The notes below the pieces were generated by a model. It saw nothing but the letters and a program-made list of their open reading frames with translations. It did no database searches and was not told the DNA's origin. 64,000 nucleotides of DNA, from positions 2,294,001-2,358,000 of the forward strand of contig NZ_JACOQK010000001.1 in NCBI RefSeq assembly GCF_014297275.1, given 5' to 3'. Each line of letters begins with the position of its first letter. The first letter of the stretch is position 1. Below, one piece after another: positions 28,603-36,972 of the stretch. Made by a program: the position numbers and the translations under genes. This DNA is from Clostridium facile. Lineage in GTDB: Bacteria; Bacillota; Clostridia; Oscillospirales; Ruminococcaceae.

Positions 28603-28848
28603 GCGCTGAAAGGGAAGAGTATACAGCTCCCCAGGAAGTCCAGAGAGAATGGCAACTGCTGAAAGTCGTTTTTCCTGCCCTGTAGAAGACACCCTAGAGC
28701 TGTTTTGTGAAAAAAAGCAAAACCGTAATTTCTGCGTTAAAGAAATGGAAGGTGTAGCAAAAAAGCTATTTTTTGTGCTGCATAAATTTGGGTGGCAACA
28801 CGTGGAATTATCCTCGTCCCTTGGTGGACGGGGATATTATTTTTTATT
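28603..28848 (+). ncRNA. T-box leader (tRNA-Asp type) of hisS-aspS
   Basis: Senses uncharged tRNA and allows read-through. Stem I starts AGGGAAGAGTA, with upper helix TACAG/CTGTA (28622-28626/28680-28684), AG-rich CAGAGAG, and lower helix AGGG/CCCT (28611-28614/28692-28695). The specifier loop reads GAA-GAC-A, so GAC (Asp) at 28688-28690 is the specifier. The T-box core is GGGTGGCAACACG (28790-28802). Its TGGC would pair with GCCA, matching the G73 of tRNA-Asp and not the C73 of bacterial tRNA-His. The terminator ATCCTCGTCC/GGACGGGGAT (28810-28835) is followed by a T-rich run. Confidence 0.9.
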
Positions 28849-29003
28849 GCGGTATACCATAAGTACACATGAATCAAATAGTACCGTAATAGAAGCTGAA
28901 TTGTCTTATAAGAATCAAAAAATATTATATATTATTGTAGCTAGTGCTGTTATACCAATGTTCGGTTTCATTCAAAGGAGGTTTACAAATAGAACAAAAA
29001 TAG

Positions 29004-29032
29004 TTGTACTATTGTGGGGAATCTGCTATGAT
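29004..29032 (+). promoter_or_regulatory. Possible second promoter of hisS, downstream of the T-box
   Basis: TTGTAC, 17 bases, TATGAT, between the T-box terminator and hisS. If active it would give T-box-independent basal expression. Confidence 0.4.
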
Positions 29033-29106
29033 AAAAAGAAAGAATTTCGTTGAAAACATTGGTTTTATGGAAAATATTAAGATTGTAAAGTGAAAGGATG
29101 ACAGGA

Positions 29107-30417
29107 ATGAAACTTTTGACCAAAGCACCAAGGGGAACCCAGGATATCCTTCCAAAGGATAGCTATAAATGGCAGTTTATTGAAAATCTGGTTTTGGAAG
29201 CGGCAGGTATGTTTGGTTTCCGTGAGATTAGAGTACCTACCTTTGAACATACTGAGTTGTTCCAGCGTTCGGTTGGGGACACTACTGATGTAGTACAAAA
29301 AGAGATGTTTACTTTTGAGGATAGGGGAGGGCGTTCCCTTTCCCTTCGTCCAGAAGGTACTGCTGGTACGGTCCGTTCTGTATTGGAAACAGGAATTATC
29401 AACGATGCTCTTCCATTAAAGCTTTGTTATATACTAAGTTGTTTTCGGAACGAACGTCCACAAGCAGGACGTTTTAAGGAATTCCATCAGTTTGGGATTG
29501 AGATGTTTGGTTCCGCTTTACCAAGCGCAGATGCGGAAGTGATTAGTGTTGCGTATGAAATTTTTGATACTTTAGGGATCAAAAATCTGGAATTGCAGAT
29601 CAATTCCATTGGATGCCCGGAATGCCGCAAAAAATATCAAGAAGCATTAAAGCAGTATTTTTATGAGAATATTGACCAGTTGTGTGATACTTGTAAAGAG
29701 CGTTTGGAAAAAAATCCAATGCGTATTTTGGATTGTAAAGTAGAAAGTTGTAAAGAGATCACGAAAAACGCGCCAAAAGTATTGGATTATATTTGTGAGG
29801 ACTGCGCAGAACATTTTCAACAGGTACAACAGAGCTTGACCGCAATGGGGATTCCGTTTACTGTGAATCCAAATATTGTACGTGGCTTGGATTATTACAG
29901 CCGTACCGTATTTGAATTTGTTTCCAATGATTTGGGAGCACAAAGCACCGTGTGCGGTGGCGGACGCTATGATACTTTGGTGGAAACCATGGGTGGAAAA
30001 CCAACTCCTGCTTTGGGATTTGGTATGGGTCTGGAACGTCTGCTGATGGTATTGGAAGCACAGGGAATTGAAATTCCGGAACCAAATACCTGCGATCTTT
30101 TTATTGCCACGATTGGACAGGCAGCCCAGTTAAAAGCCACCCAGCTGGTTTACCTGTTGAGAAAAGAAGGGTTCTATGCCGAAACCGATACTGTGGGAAG
30201 AAGCCTAAAAGCCCAAATGAAATATGCGGACAAAATTGGTGCAAAACTTTCCTGCGTATTGGGGGATGATGAGATCCAAAGTTGTTCTGCTAAAGTAAAA
30301 GACATGGAAGATGGCAGCGTACAGCAGGTAGAGTTTAAGGATTTACCAAATGTGGTGTATGAAAAACAGTTGAAAGATTTAAGCGACCAAATAGGCGATG
30401 AAGATATTTCATTTTAA
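29107..30417 (+). CDS. hisS: Histidyl-tRNA synthetase
   Basis: Class II synthetase, 436 residues. Visible blocks are APRGTQDILP, motif 2 SCFRNERPQAGRFKEFHQFGIE, the histidine-binding RGLDYYSRTVFEF, and motif 3 GFGMGLERLLM, followed by the anticodon-binding domain (about 335-420). The middle part carries a cysteine-rich insertion, CPECRKKYQ...CDTCKERL...CEDCAEHF, common in clostridial HisS. ATG 29107 has AAAGGA 8 bases upstream; the ATG at 29098 overlaps that site. Confidence 0.96.
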   Translation: MKLLTKAPRGTQDILPKDSYKWQFIENLVLEAAGMFGFREIRVPTFEHTELFQRSVGDTTDVVQKEMFTFEDRGGRSLSLRPEGTAGTVRSVLETGIINDALPLKLCYILSCFRNERPQAGRFKEFHQFGIEMFGSALPSADAEVISVAYEIFDTLGIKNLELQINSIGCPECRKKYQEALKQYFYENIDQLCDTCKERLEKNPMRILDCKVESCKEITKNAPKVLDYICEDCAEHFQQVQQSLTAMGIPFTVNPNIVRGLDYYSRTVFEFVSNDLGAQSTVCGGGRYDTLVETMGGKPTPALGFGMGLERLLMVLEAQGIEIPEPNTCDLFIATIGQAAQLKATQLVYLLRKEGFYAETDTVGRSLKAQMKYADKIGAKLSCVLGDDEIQSCSAKVKDMEDGSVQQVEFKDLPNVVYEKQLKDLSDQIGDEDISF

Positions 30418-30471
30418 TATAACCGGTAGAATACTGGGGAAAGATTGTTGAACAAAAGGAGAATAGAATCA

Positions 30472-32253
30472 ATGGATACGATGAAAGGGTTAAAACGGAC
30501 CCATTATTGTGTAGAAGTAGTTAACGCAGCAGTTGGCGATGAAGTAGTGGTATGCGGTTTTGTACAAAAACGCCGCAATTTAGGAAATCTGATTTTTTTG
30601 GATCTACGTGACCGCACCGGTATTGTGCAGTTGGCCTTTGATGATGCCACAGACCGTGCAGTATTTGAAAAAGCGGCTGGGTGCCGTTCAGAATTTGTCG
30701 TAATGGCAAAGGGGAACATCCGGGAGAGGGAGAGCAAAAACAAAGAGATCCCAACTGGGGATATTGAGGTTTTTGTTTCGGATTTGCGTGTCTTGTCCGA
30801 AGCAGAGGTTCCACCATTTGAAATTACCGATGAAACAAAGGTAAATGAAGAGCTGCGGTTAAAATACCGTTACCTGGATTTGCGCCGCTCACCAATGCAG
30901 CATACCTTGATGATGCGCCATAAAATCGTAAAAGCCGCTCGGGATTACTATGATGAAAACGGGTTTATCGAGATTGAAACCCCAATTTTAATTAAGTCCA
31001 CCCCAGAGGGTGCCCGTGACTATTTGGTGCCATCCCGTGTGCATCCAGGAGCATTTTATGCCCTGCCACAGTCTCCACAGCTTTACAAACAGCTTACCAT
31101 GCTTGCCGGTTTTGACCGTTACATGCAGATTGCCCGCTGTTTCCGTGATGAGGACTTACGTGCGGACCGTCAGCCTGAGTTTACCCAGATTGACCTGGAA
31201 ATGAGCTTTGTGGATGTAGATGATGTCATCGCTATGAATGAAGGGTTTATGAAATATGTGTTTAAACGGATTATGGATATTGATATCCAAACCCCGTTCC
31301 GTCGTATTCCATATGAGGAAGCTATGAACCGTTATGGTTCCGATAAACCGGATACCCGTTTTGGCATGGAACTAGTGGACTTGTCCAACCTATTACAGAA
31401 TACTGAGTTTAAAGTGTTTGCTGGCGCTTTATCCACTGGTAGTGTACGTGGTATCAATGTGAAAGGCGGGGCGGAAAAGCTTTCCCGTAAAGAAATCGAC
31501 AAACTAGTGGAATATGTGAAAACCTACCGTGCGAAAGGATTGGCCTATACTCGCTTGAATACCGAGGAAGGGAGTTCTAGTTATGAGAAGTTCCTGAGTG
31601 AGGAAGAGAAAACAGCCATCCGTCAGGCAATGGGAGCAGAAACAGGGGATGTCATCCTGATCGTAGCTGACCCATCTAACAGTGTTGTATATGATTCTTT
31701 GGGAGCTTTACGTTGTCATCTGGCGGAAAAGCTAGAACTGATTCCAGAAAATAGCTTTGACTTGCTGTGGGTAACCGATTTCCCACTGTTTGAATACGAT
31801 GAAGAAGAGGACCGTTACGTGGCAAAACATCACCCATTTACTGCAGTTGCGGACGAAGATGTGGACAAGCTACTGACCGATCCAGCTCATTGCCATGCGA
31901 AAGCTTATGATATGGTATTGAATGGCTGTGAAGTTGGGGGAGGGTCTATCCGTATTAACAACCCTGAATTGCAGAAGAAGATGTTCCAGGCACTTGGTTT
32001 CTCGGAAGAAGAAGCACAAGAACGGTTTGGCTTCCTGATTAATGCGTTCCAGTATGGCGCTCCACCACATGGCGGCATGGCGTATGGTCTGGACCGTCTG
32101 GTCATGTTGATGTTGAACAAACCAAGTATTCGTGATGTAATCGCGTTCCCAAAAGTACAGAACGCAAGTGAATTGATGACTCAATGTCCAGCAGAAGTAG
32201 ACCAGAAACAGCTGGATGAACTTTATATTAAAACCAACTTACCACAAGAATAG
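30472..32253 (+). CDS. aspS: Aspartyl-tRNA synthetase
   Basis: Class IIb bacterial-type synthetase, 593 residues. N-terminal OB-fold anticodon domain (VVVCGFVQKRRNLGNLIFLDLRDRTGIVQ), motif 2 RCFRDEDLRADRQPEFTQIDLEMSF, the bacterial GAD insertion (about 290-410) and motif 3 GGMAYGLDRLVMLM. Start at the ATG 10 bases after AAAGGAG. It is 54 bases after hisS and shares its Asp-type T-box. Confidence 0.97.
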   Translation: MDTMKGLKRTHYCVEVVNAAVGDEVVVCGFVQKRRNLGNLIFLDLRDRTGIVQLAFDDATDRAVFEKAAGCRSEFVVMAKGNIRERESKNKEIPTGDIEVFVSDLRVLSEAEVPPFEITDETKVNEELRLKYRYLDLRRSPMQHTLMMRHKIVKAARDYYDENGFIEIETPILIKSTPEGARDYLVPSRVHPGAFYALPQSPQLYKQLTMLAGFDRYMQIARCFRDEDLRADRQPEFTQIDLEMSFVDVDDVIAMNEGFMKYVFKRIMDIDIQTPFRRIPYEEAMNRYGSDKPDTRFGMELVDLSNLLQNTEFKVFAGALSTGSVRGINVKGGAEKLSRKEIDKLVEYVKTYRAKGLAYTRLNTEEGSSSYEKFLSEEEKTAIRQAMGAETGDVILIVADPSNSVVYDSLGALRCHLAEKLELIPENSFDLLWVTDFPLFEYDEEEDRYVAKHHPFTAVADEDVDKLLTDPAHCHAKAYDMVLNGCEVGGGSIRINNPELQKKMFQALGFSEEEAQERFGFLINAFQYGAPPHGGMAYGLDRLVMLMLNKPSIRDVIAFPKVQNASELMTQCPAEVDQKQLDELYIKTNLPQE

Positions 32254-32284
32254 GAATATGTTATGGTAATGGAATAGGCTAACG

Positions 32285-32316
32285 AAAGACGTGGATTGTT
32301 TTATCCGCGTCTTTTT
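32285..32316 (+). terminator. Terminator of hisS-aspS
   Basis: AAAGACGTGGAT pairs with ATCCGCGTCTTT, followed by TTT. Confidence 0.85.
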
Positions 32317-32340
32317 GTCTGTTTTTATAAAATAATTGCA

Positions 32341-32362
32341 ATGATAAGTTATAACTTATCAT
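32341..32362. promoter_or_regulatory. Perfect 22-bp palindrome upstream of the sipW-like operon
   Basis: The half-site ATGATAAGTTA is followed at once by its exact reverse complement. It ends 78 bases before the -35 of the operon promoter. Such a site suits a dimeric regulator; the binding protein is unknown. Confidence 0.5.
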
Positions 32363-32440
32363 ATTATGTGTTTGTTTATGGAGAAATGCGAGGAAATTGT
32401 TATATTTACCTGTAATAATATGTAAATACTTGAAATCTTA

Positions 32441-32469
32441 TTGAAAAAGTTACCAAGGTATGATATACT
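32441..32469 (+). promoter_or_regulatory. Promoter of the sipW-like/TasA-like operon
   Basis: TTGAAA, 17 bases, TATACT, close to the sigma-A consensus. The predicted RNA start near 32476 leaves a leader of about 220 bases before the peptidase gene. Confidence 0.75.
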
Positions 32470-32556
32470 AAAGGTGTAAAATTATGTATATAAAAATTTA
32501 ATAATTTCTATATAAGGTCTTGATTTTTATGACAATGCAGGGCGTAATTTTAACAG

Positions 32557-32687
32557 ATAGACAGACAGAGGTAAATTCTGTCTATTTTGTGTTATCTAAA
32601 TCGTTTCTATTACTATATAACGTACTTACTTTAAAGATAAATATTTCTTTAAAGTTGTACGTTTTTGCGTTTTAAAGGAGAATAATG
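32557..32687 (+). promoter_or_regulatory. Structured leader of the sipW-like operon
   Basis: Two hairpins lie in the leader. The first is ATAGACAGA/TCTGTCTAT (32557-32565/32577-32585), followed by TTTTGTG. The second joins AACGTAC to GTACGTT and ACTTTAAAGA to TCTTTAAAGT (about 32619-32663), and ends 17 bases before AAAGGAG. I do not recognise a known riboswitch class. The first hairpin could be a weak attenuator. Confidence 0.45.
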
Positions 32688-32694
32688 TAAAAAA

Positions 32695-33270
32695 ATGAAC
32701 AAAAAAATAAAAAGCGCCTTAAAGACTGTAGGAGATTTTTTGTCCACATTTATTACTGCGATAGTAGCAATTATAGCAATTGTATTTGTTGTGATTAAGG
32801 TGCTTGGCTGGAGTATGTTTTCGGTTGACAGTCCCAGTATGTCCCCTCAATATCCGGTGGATACATTGGTTGTTGTACAAAAAATTGAACCAGAAAAAAT
32901 ACAGGTAGGCGATGTAATCACCTATGTACTCAATGAAGATGGTATACTTGTAACACACCGTGTAGTTGATATCAATCATACAGATAAAACCTTTATCACA
33001 AAAGGCGATGCGAACAACACAGAAGACGCGGCGCCTGTATTATGGGGAAACACAGTAGGTAAGGTTGCATTTGGCATTCCATGGCTTGGCAAGCCAATGC
33101 GTTTTTTAACCGCTGATGAAAATCGTCCCTTTGTGATTGGAGCAATTGCTATACTGTTTATCCTTTCTTTGGTTTGGGATATTGTCGCTAGAAAAAATAC
33201 AAAGAAAAAAATAGATTCGGAAAAAGATAACAGTGTATTGTCATCGGATCATAATGTTTCAGAATCGTAA
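32695..33270 (+). CDS. sipW: SipW-type (ER-type) signal peptidase I
   Basis: Cleaves the special signal peptides of TasA/camelysin-like proteins. The 191 residues have an N-terminal membrane helix (about 18-40), catalytic S48 in SPSMSP, H88 in THRVVD where the usual bacterial enzyme has Lys, and D105 in KGDANNTED: the Ser-His-Asp pattern of the SipW/ER type. A second membrane helix (about 143-163) and a Lys-rich tail follow. AAAGGAG lies 10 bases before ATG. The eight genes downstream encode matching substrates. Confidence 0.92.
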   Translation: MNKKIKSALKTVGDFLSTFITAIVAIIAIVFVVIKVLGWSMFSVDSPSMSPQYPVDTLVVVQKIEPEKIQVGDVITYVLNEDGILVTHRVVDINHTDKTFITKGDANNTEDAAPVLWGNTVGKVAFGIPWLGKPMRFLTADENRPFVIGAIAILFILSLVWDIVARKNTKKKIDSEKDNSVLSSDHNVSES

Positions 33271-33346
33271 TATTTGGTTTTAGTATGGTAAACTAGTTCC
33301 TATTTTGCCATATGAAAATAAATTTTACCGAAAGGAGAATAAAAAA

Positions 33347-33988
33347 ATGCGGAAAAGTCAAAAGTTCATGCTCACCAGTGTACTGCTTGCTGTAATTGTA
33401 ATGCTCACAGTTATGCCAACACTATCCTGGCTGTCTTCCACCAGTGAACCGGTGGTAAACACCTTTGCGGGAGGTGCGATTTCTATTAAATTAGATGAGG
33501 CATTTGTTGACACGAACGGCAAAAAAGTAACAGGGGAAGATGCAAAGCGGGTAAACGCTAATAACTACAAATATGTTGCCGGTGCTGTGCTGGATAAAGA
33601 TCCAACTCCAACGGTGCTAAAAGGTAGTGAAGAATGTTATGTGTTCCTGTTAGTAGAAAATGGCCTAAACGATAAATTTACCATGAACTACGCTACAGAC
33701 GCATGGTTGAAGGTAGCAGAATCAGGCGGTAATACTGTTTACGCGTATAGCACAAAGGTAAACGCTCTGGAATCAACAGAAGATATCGTATTAAAACCGA
33801 TTTTTACGACAGTTACTATTTCCCCAGAATTGACAAAAGCAGATATTGAGAGCTTAGGCGAAAGAAAACTGTGCGTGACAGCATTTGCTGTACAAACTGC
33901 TAACATTGATGTAGCTACCGCGACAGATCTTGCTGTAAAACAGTTTGGATTGGGCGATGTTACTATAACGGTTCCACCAATTGCATGA
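33347..33988 (+). CDS. TasA/camelysin-like protein with SipW-type signal peptide
   Basis: A 213-residue exported protein. The signal region ends in PTLSWLSSTSEPVVNTFAGG, the pattern of SipW-cleaved proteins, and the mature part shows ISIKLDEAFVD, KYVAGAVLDKDPTPTVLKGSE and CYVFLLVEN, a beta-sandwich of the TasA/camelysin kind. B. subtilis TasA is a secreted matrix fibre; a structural role is likely here. ATG 33347 follows AAAGGAGAA; an earlier in-frame start would precede that ribosome binding site. No wall anchor or membrane tail. Confidence 0.82.
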   Translation: MRKSQKFMLTSVLLAVIVMLTVMPTLSWLSSTSEPVVNTFAGGAISIKLDEAFVDTNGKKVTGEDAKRVNANNYKYVAGAVLDKDPTPTVLKGSEECYVFLLVENGLNDKFTMNYATDAWLKVAESGGNTVYAYSTKVNALESTEDIVLKPIFTTVTISPELTKADIESLGERKLCVTAFAVQTANIDVATATDLAVKQFGLGDVTITVPPIA

Positions 33989-34025
33989 TGTCGCAAATAA
34001 TTTGGAAAGAAGGAGGGGTACATAA

Positions 34026-34370
34026 ATGACGAAAAAAGAAAAGCATCTTTTACTTTTCAAATCGTTTTTTCTACTGGCAATCTGTGTTTGCCTCACTATT
34101 GGTCTATATACACAGACGGTAAAGGGTACTACTGCTTATGTGACCTCACTTTCGGTAACCTGTGTGAATACCTTTACAGGGGAGAGCCAAACGGAGCCAT
34201 CCCAACCAACAGAACCATCCGAATCGGAGCCCAATGTTCCTTCCAAACCTCCAACAGGAGATAGCAACCATATTGGATGGTACCTTGCTGCTATGTTGCT
34301 TGGAGCTTCTGGGATAGTGGGTGGCCTAATGTGGACACGCAAGAAAGATTCACACAATTGTTTCAAGTGA
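34026..34370 (+). CDS. Small SipW-type signal protein with PPTGD wall anchor
   Basis: Only 114 residues. An N-terminal hydrophobic segment (about 8-28) leads to KGTTAYVTSLSVTCVNTFTG, the strand that normally opens the mature part of TasA-like proteins. Instead of the beta-sandwich it continues with a Pro/Ser/Glu linker (about 52-75), a sortase-like KPPTGD, a membrane helix and an RKK tail. AAGGAGGGG precedes ATG. I infer that it tethers a TasA-like fibre to the wall, possibly by donating its strand to the last subunit. No homologue of known function comes to mind. Confidence 0.7.
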   Translation: MTKKEKHLLLFKSFFLLAICVCLTIGLYTQTVKGTTAYVTSLSVTCVNTFTGESQTEPSQPTEPSESEPNVPSKPPTGDSNHIGWYLAAMLLGASGIVGGLMWTRKKDSHNCFK

Positions 34371-34398
34371 TGAACAGACAAAAATGGAGGAGTAAACG

Positions 34399-35574
34399 AT
34401 GAGAAATCGCAAGAAAAGTATAGTTGTTACTGGAGCAGCTGTTATGCTTGCAGCAGCAATGGCGCTGGGCGGAGGAACCTACGCTTATTTGCAGGGTACT
34501 ACAAAGGATGTAGTTAACAACTTTAACACCAATAAAGTTCTGGTAGAGTTAGAAGAAACTACGGGGAATGATTATGAAATTATCCCTGGTACAACACAAG
34601 AAAAAGACCCAAAAGTGACAGTGAATGCTACAGTGCCCTCCTATGTATATGTAGAAGTAAAATTGGCGAATGAGGTAGCGGACTTAGTGGACTATGAGAT
34701 TGTAGATGGCTGGTTACCACTTGAAAAATACACAACCCAATTTACAAAAGTGTATTATCGTGAAATTGAGGCTTCTGATAACCCACAGGAATTTTATGTG
34801 CTAAAAGATAATCAGGTATCTTATGATGCAGCCCTAGAAAATAGCGATATGATGTGGACAACTGGAAAATTAAAAACAGGTGAGACCATTACTTTTAAGG
34901 CAAGCGCTATCCAAAAGGCACCATTTTATAATCCTGAAGATGCTTATCGAGTAGAGATGCCAAATAGTGAGGAGAGCTTTGAATCCGCTATTAAAAACGG
35001 AGCGCATAATCTTATTGTTCAAGATAATATTGATTTTGCCACTGTTACAAAGATGTCTAATAAAGGCAATGTTGCAGTAGATTTGAATGGAAAAGTATTG
35101 GGGAATAGCAAAAATACAACAAACTGGGGTGTATTCCAGGTAGGGACCAATACAACATTAACCCTTGATGGGGAGGGTACTGTTAGTGGTGTTTCTAATG
35201 ATGCAGGTGGATACCATATGGCAGTATCGACTACTAGCCAGTTTGCCAAATTAATTATCAATAACGGTACTTATACAAATGAACAAGTAAATGGTAACGA
35301 TGCACAATATGACTTAATCTATTGTGAGACAGGAACCATTGAAATTAATGGCGGAACCTTTATTTGTAAAACTCCAAAATGGACATTAAACTGTAAAGAT
35401 GCAAATTATAAAGATGAGACTGCCAATATCATTGTAAAAGGCGGCAAATTTTTTGAATTTGATCCATCCAATTGTACAGTAGAGGGAGAAAATACAAATT
35501 TTGTAGCAGAAGGCTATCATGTAGACAAATCCACAGATACCAAAGGAACTTGGTATACTGTAGTAGCGGATTAA
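34399..35574 (+). CDS. Array protein A: SipW-type signal, TasA-like domain, beta-helix
   Basis: First of six tandem paralogues (391 residues). Signal region (1-35) ends GGGTYAYLQGTT, close to GGGTWAAFND of B. subtilis TasA. The TasA-like domain (about 36-172) has NNFNTNKVLVELEET, IIPGTTQEKDPKVTV and FKASAIQ. The rest is a right-handed beta-helix with Gly/Asn turns (VDLNGKVLGNSK, LTLDGEGTVSGVS, IEINGGTF, IIVKGGKFFEFDPS). Its TasA-like domain is the most divergent of the six (KLANEVADLVDYEI). GGAGG precedes ATG. Likely an exported surface or matrix protein; ligand unknown. Confidence 0.8.
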   Translation: MRNRKKSIVVTGAAVMLAAAMALGGGTYAYLQGTTKDVVNNFNTNKVLVELEETTGNDYEIIPGTTQEKDPKVTVNATVPSYVYVEVKLANEVADLVDYEIVDGWLPLEKYTTQFTKVYYREIEASDNPQEFYVLKDNQVSYDAALENSDMMWTTGKLKTGETITFKASAIQKAPFYNPEDAYRVEMPNSEESFESAIKNGAHNLIVQDNIDFATVTKMSNKGNVAVDLNGKVLGNSKNTTNWGVFQVGTNTTLTLDGEGTVSGVSNDAGGYHMAVSTTSQFAKLIINNGTYTNEQVNGNDAQYDLIYCETGTIEINGGTFICKTPKWTLNCKDANYKDETANIIVKGGKFFEFDPSNCTVEGENTNFVAEGYHVDKSTDTKGTWYTVVAD

Positions 35575-35596
35575 TATTTTGAGAGGAGTACCAAAG

Positions 35597-36943
35597 ATGA
35601 AACGGAATAAGAAAAGCATAATCGTTACTGGAGCAGCTGTTATGCTTGCAGCAGCGATGGCGTTGGGTGGAGGGACCTACGCTTATTTGCAGGGCACTAC
35701 AAAGGATGTAGTCAACAACTTCAACACCAATAAGGTTCTGGTAACTCTGGAAGAAAAGACCGGAAGTAATTATAATATTATTCCTGGAACAGAACAAGCG
35801 AAAGACCCAAAAGTCACCGTTGACAATACTGTAGATTCCTATGTTTACGCGATTGTAACAGATAACACCAATGGTCTAGTAAAATATGACATCGCAGATG
35901 GATGGACTCTGTTAAACGGCTGGGATGGCGAACATACAAAAGTGTATTATCGTGAAGTAACAAAAGACGCAGCAGCAAAAGAATTTTCTGTACTGGCGGG
36001 AGATAAAGTTGCCTATGATGCTGCATTGGAAAATAGCGATATGGTCAATCCAGATGGAACTTTAAAAGATGGTTTAAACCTGACATTTACAGCGCATGCA
36101 ATCCAGAAAGATGGATTTGCTAGCCCAGAAGCTGCTTTTGAAACCGCATACACAACAGTGGATACCTCTACGGATTTAACAACAGCTTTACAAGAAGGCA
36201 AGACAGCTGTTTTAACAACGGATATTGCCTTAGACAACGCATACTTGAATGCTTCTGGTGAAGTGAATATTATTGGGAATGGGCATAAACTAACTGCTCC
36301 AACCAATTCTCCACAAAAAGACAACAATCGCATTATTAGCATTACCGATCAAACAGAGCCAACTACGATTAATATTAAGGACGTGGATCTGGTAGGGCCT
36401 ACTACAGGAGCCTATACCCGCGGAATATCCGTTGGTCAATCCAAAAATGTAACCATTAATATTGAGGATTCATCCCTGTCAGCAAGCTATTACGCATTTA
36501 ATTTCGCATTTGGAAATGAAAATGTGGAAATTAACTGTAAAAATACAACGATCCAGGGTTGGGCGGCAATGAATATACATACACCAAATATGAAAGCAAC
36601 CTTTGAGAATTGTACTTTAATTGGGTTAAATGACAAAGGATATAATGAGGATGGATGGAACGATTTTGCGACAGTTGTTGTAGATAACGCAGATGGAAAT
36701 CCTAGTGCAACCGGTGCTAGCGGCGGTGTATTTACCTTTAAAGACTGCCGAATTGAGGCAAACCAAACAACAGGAAACAAGCAATATTTTATGTCAATCC
36801 GGGCGATTAACACAACAGTGGATGTTGAAAACTGTACTTTCTTTGTAAACGGCGAACAGATTGCCGCTACACAAGAAGCGCTGTCCCCATATGTATCCGT
36901 GTATGAAGAAGCATTGGATTCTTTTCAATTTACAATCCATTAA
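35597..36943 (+). CDS. Array protein B: SipW-type signal, TasA-like domain, beta-helix
   Basis: Second paralogue, 448 residues from the ATG that follows GAGAGGAG. The signal block is almost identical to copy A in DNA, but the TasA-like domain (VTLEEKTGSNYNIIPGTEQ, YAIVTDNTNGLV, TKVYYREV, NLTFTAHAIQKDGF) groups with copy F. The beta-helix (about 185-448) opens with a cap, TDLTTALQEGKTAVLTTDIAL, and has asparagine-ladder turns such as VNIIGNGHKL, INIKDVDLVGPTTG, VEINCKNTTI and FTFKDCRIE. It contains a few Cys residues, unlike the other copies. Confidence 0.8.
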   Translation: MKRNKKSIIVTGAAVMLAAAMALGGGTYAYLQGTTKDVVNNFNTNKVLVTLEEKTGSNYNIIPGTEQAKDPKVTVDNTVDSYVYAIVTDNTNGLVKYDIADGWTLLNGWDGEHTKVYYREVTKDAAAKEFSVLAGDKVAYDAALENSDMVNPDGTLKDGLNLTFTAHAIQKDGFASPEAAFETAYTTVDTSTDLTTALQEGKTAVLTTDIALDNAYLNASGEVNIIGNGHKLTAPTNSPQKDNNRIISITDQTEPTTINIKDVDLVGPTTGAYTRGISVGQSKNVTINIEDSSLSASYYAFNFAFGNENVEINCKNTTIQGWAAMNIHTPNMKATFENCTLIGLNDKGYNEDGWNDFATVVVDNADGNPSATGASGGVFTFKDCRIEANQTTGNKQYFMSIRAINTTVDVENCTFFVNGEQIAATQEALSPYVSVYEEALDSFQFTIH

Positions 36944-36972
36944 TTGCAGTATTAGAAAGGAATAAAAACGAC

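Noticed and set aside
28688..28692. His (CAC) as the specifier of the hisS-aspS T-box
   Set aside because: The CAC frame runs into the lower helix, and TGGC does not match the C73 discriminator of tRNA-His.
28649..29053. 134-codon open frame starting MATAESRF between mgsA and hisS
   Set aside because: It lies across the T-box (specifier, core and terminator) and has no ribosome binding site; the RNA structure explains the sequence.
32441..32694. Invertible promoter or known riboswitch ahead of the sipW-like gene
   Set aside because: The inverted repeats are only 8-11 bases apart, far too close for a recombinase switch, and the sequence lacks the core motifs of the c-di-GMP, preQ1 or SAM classes that I could look for.
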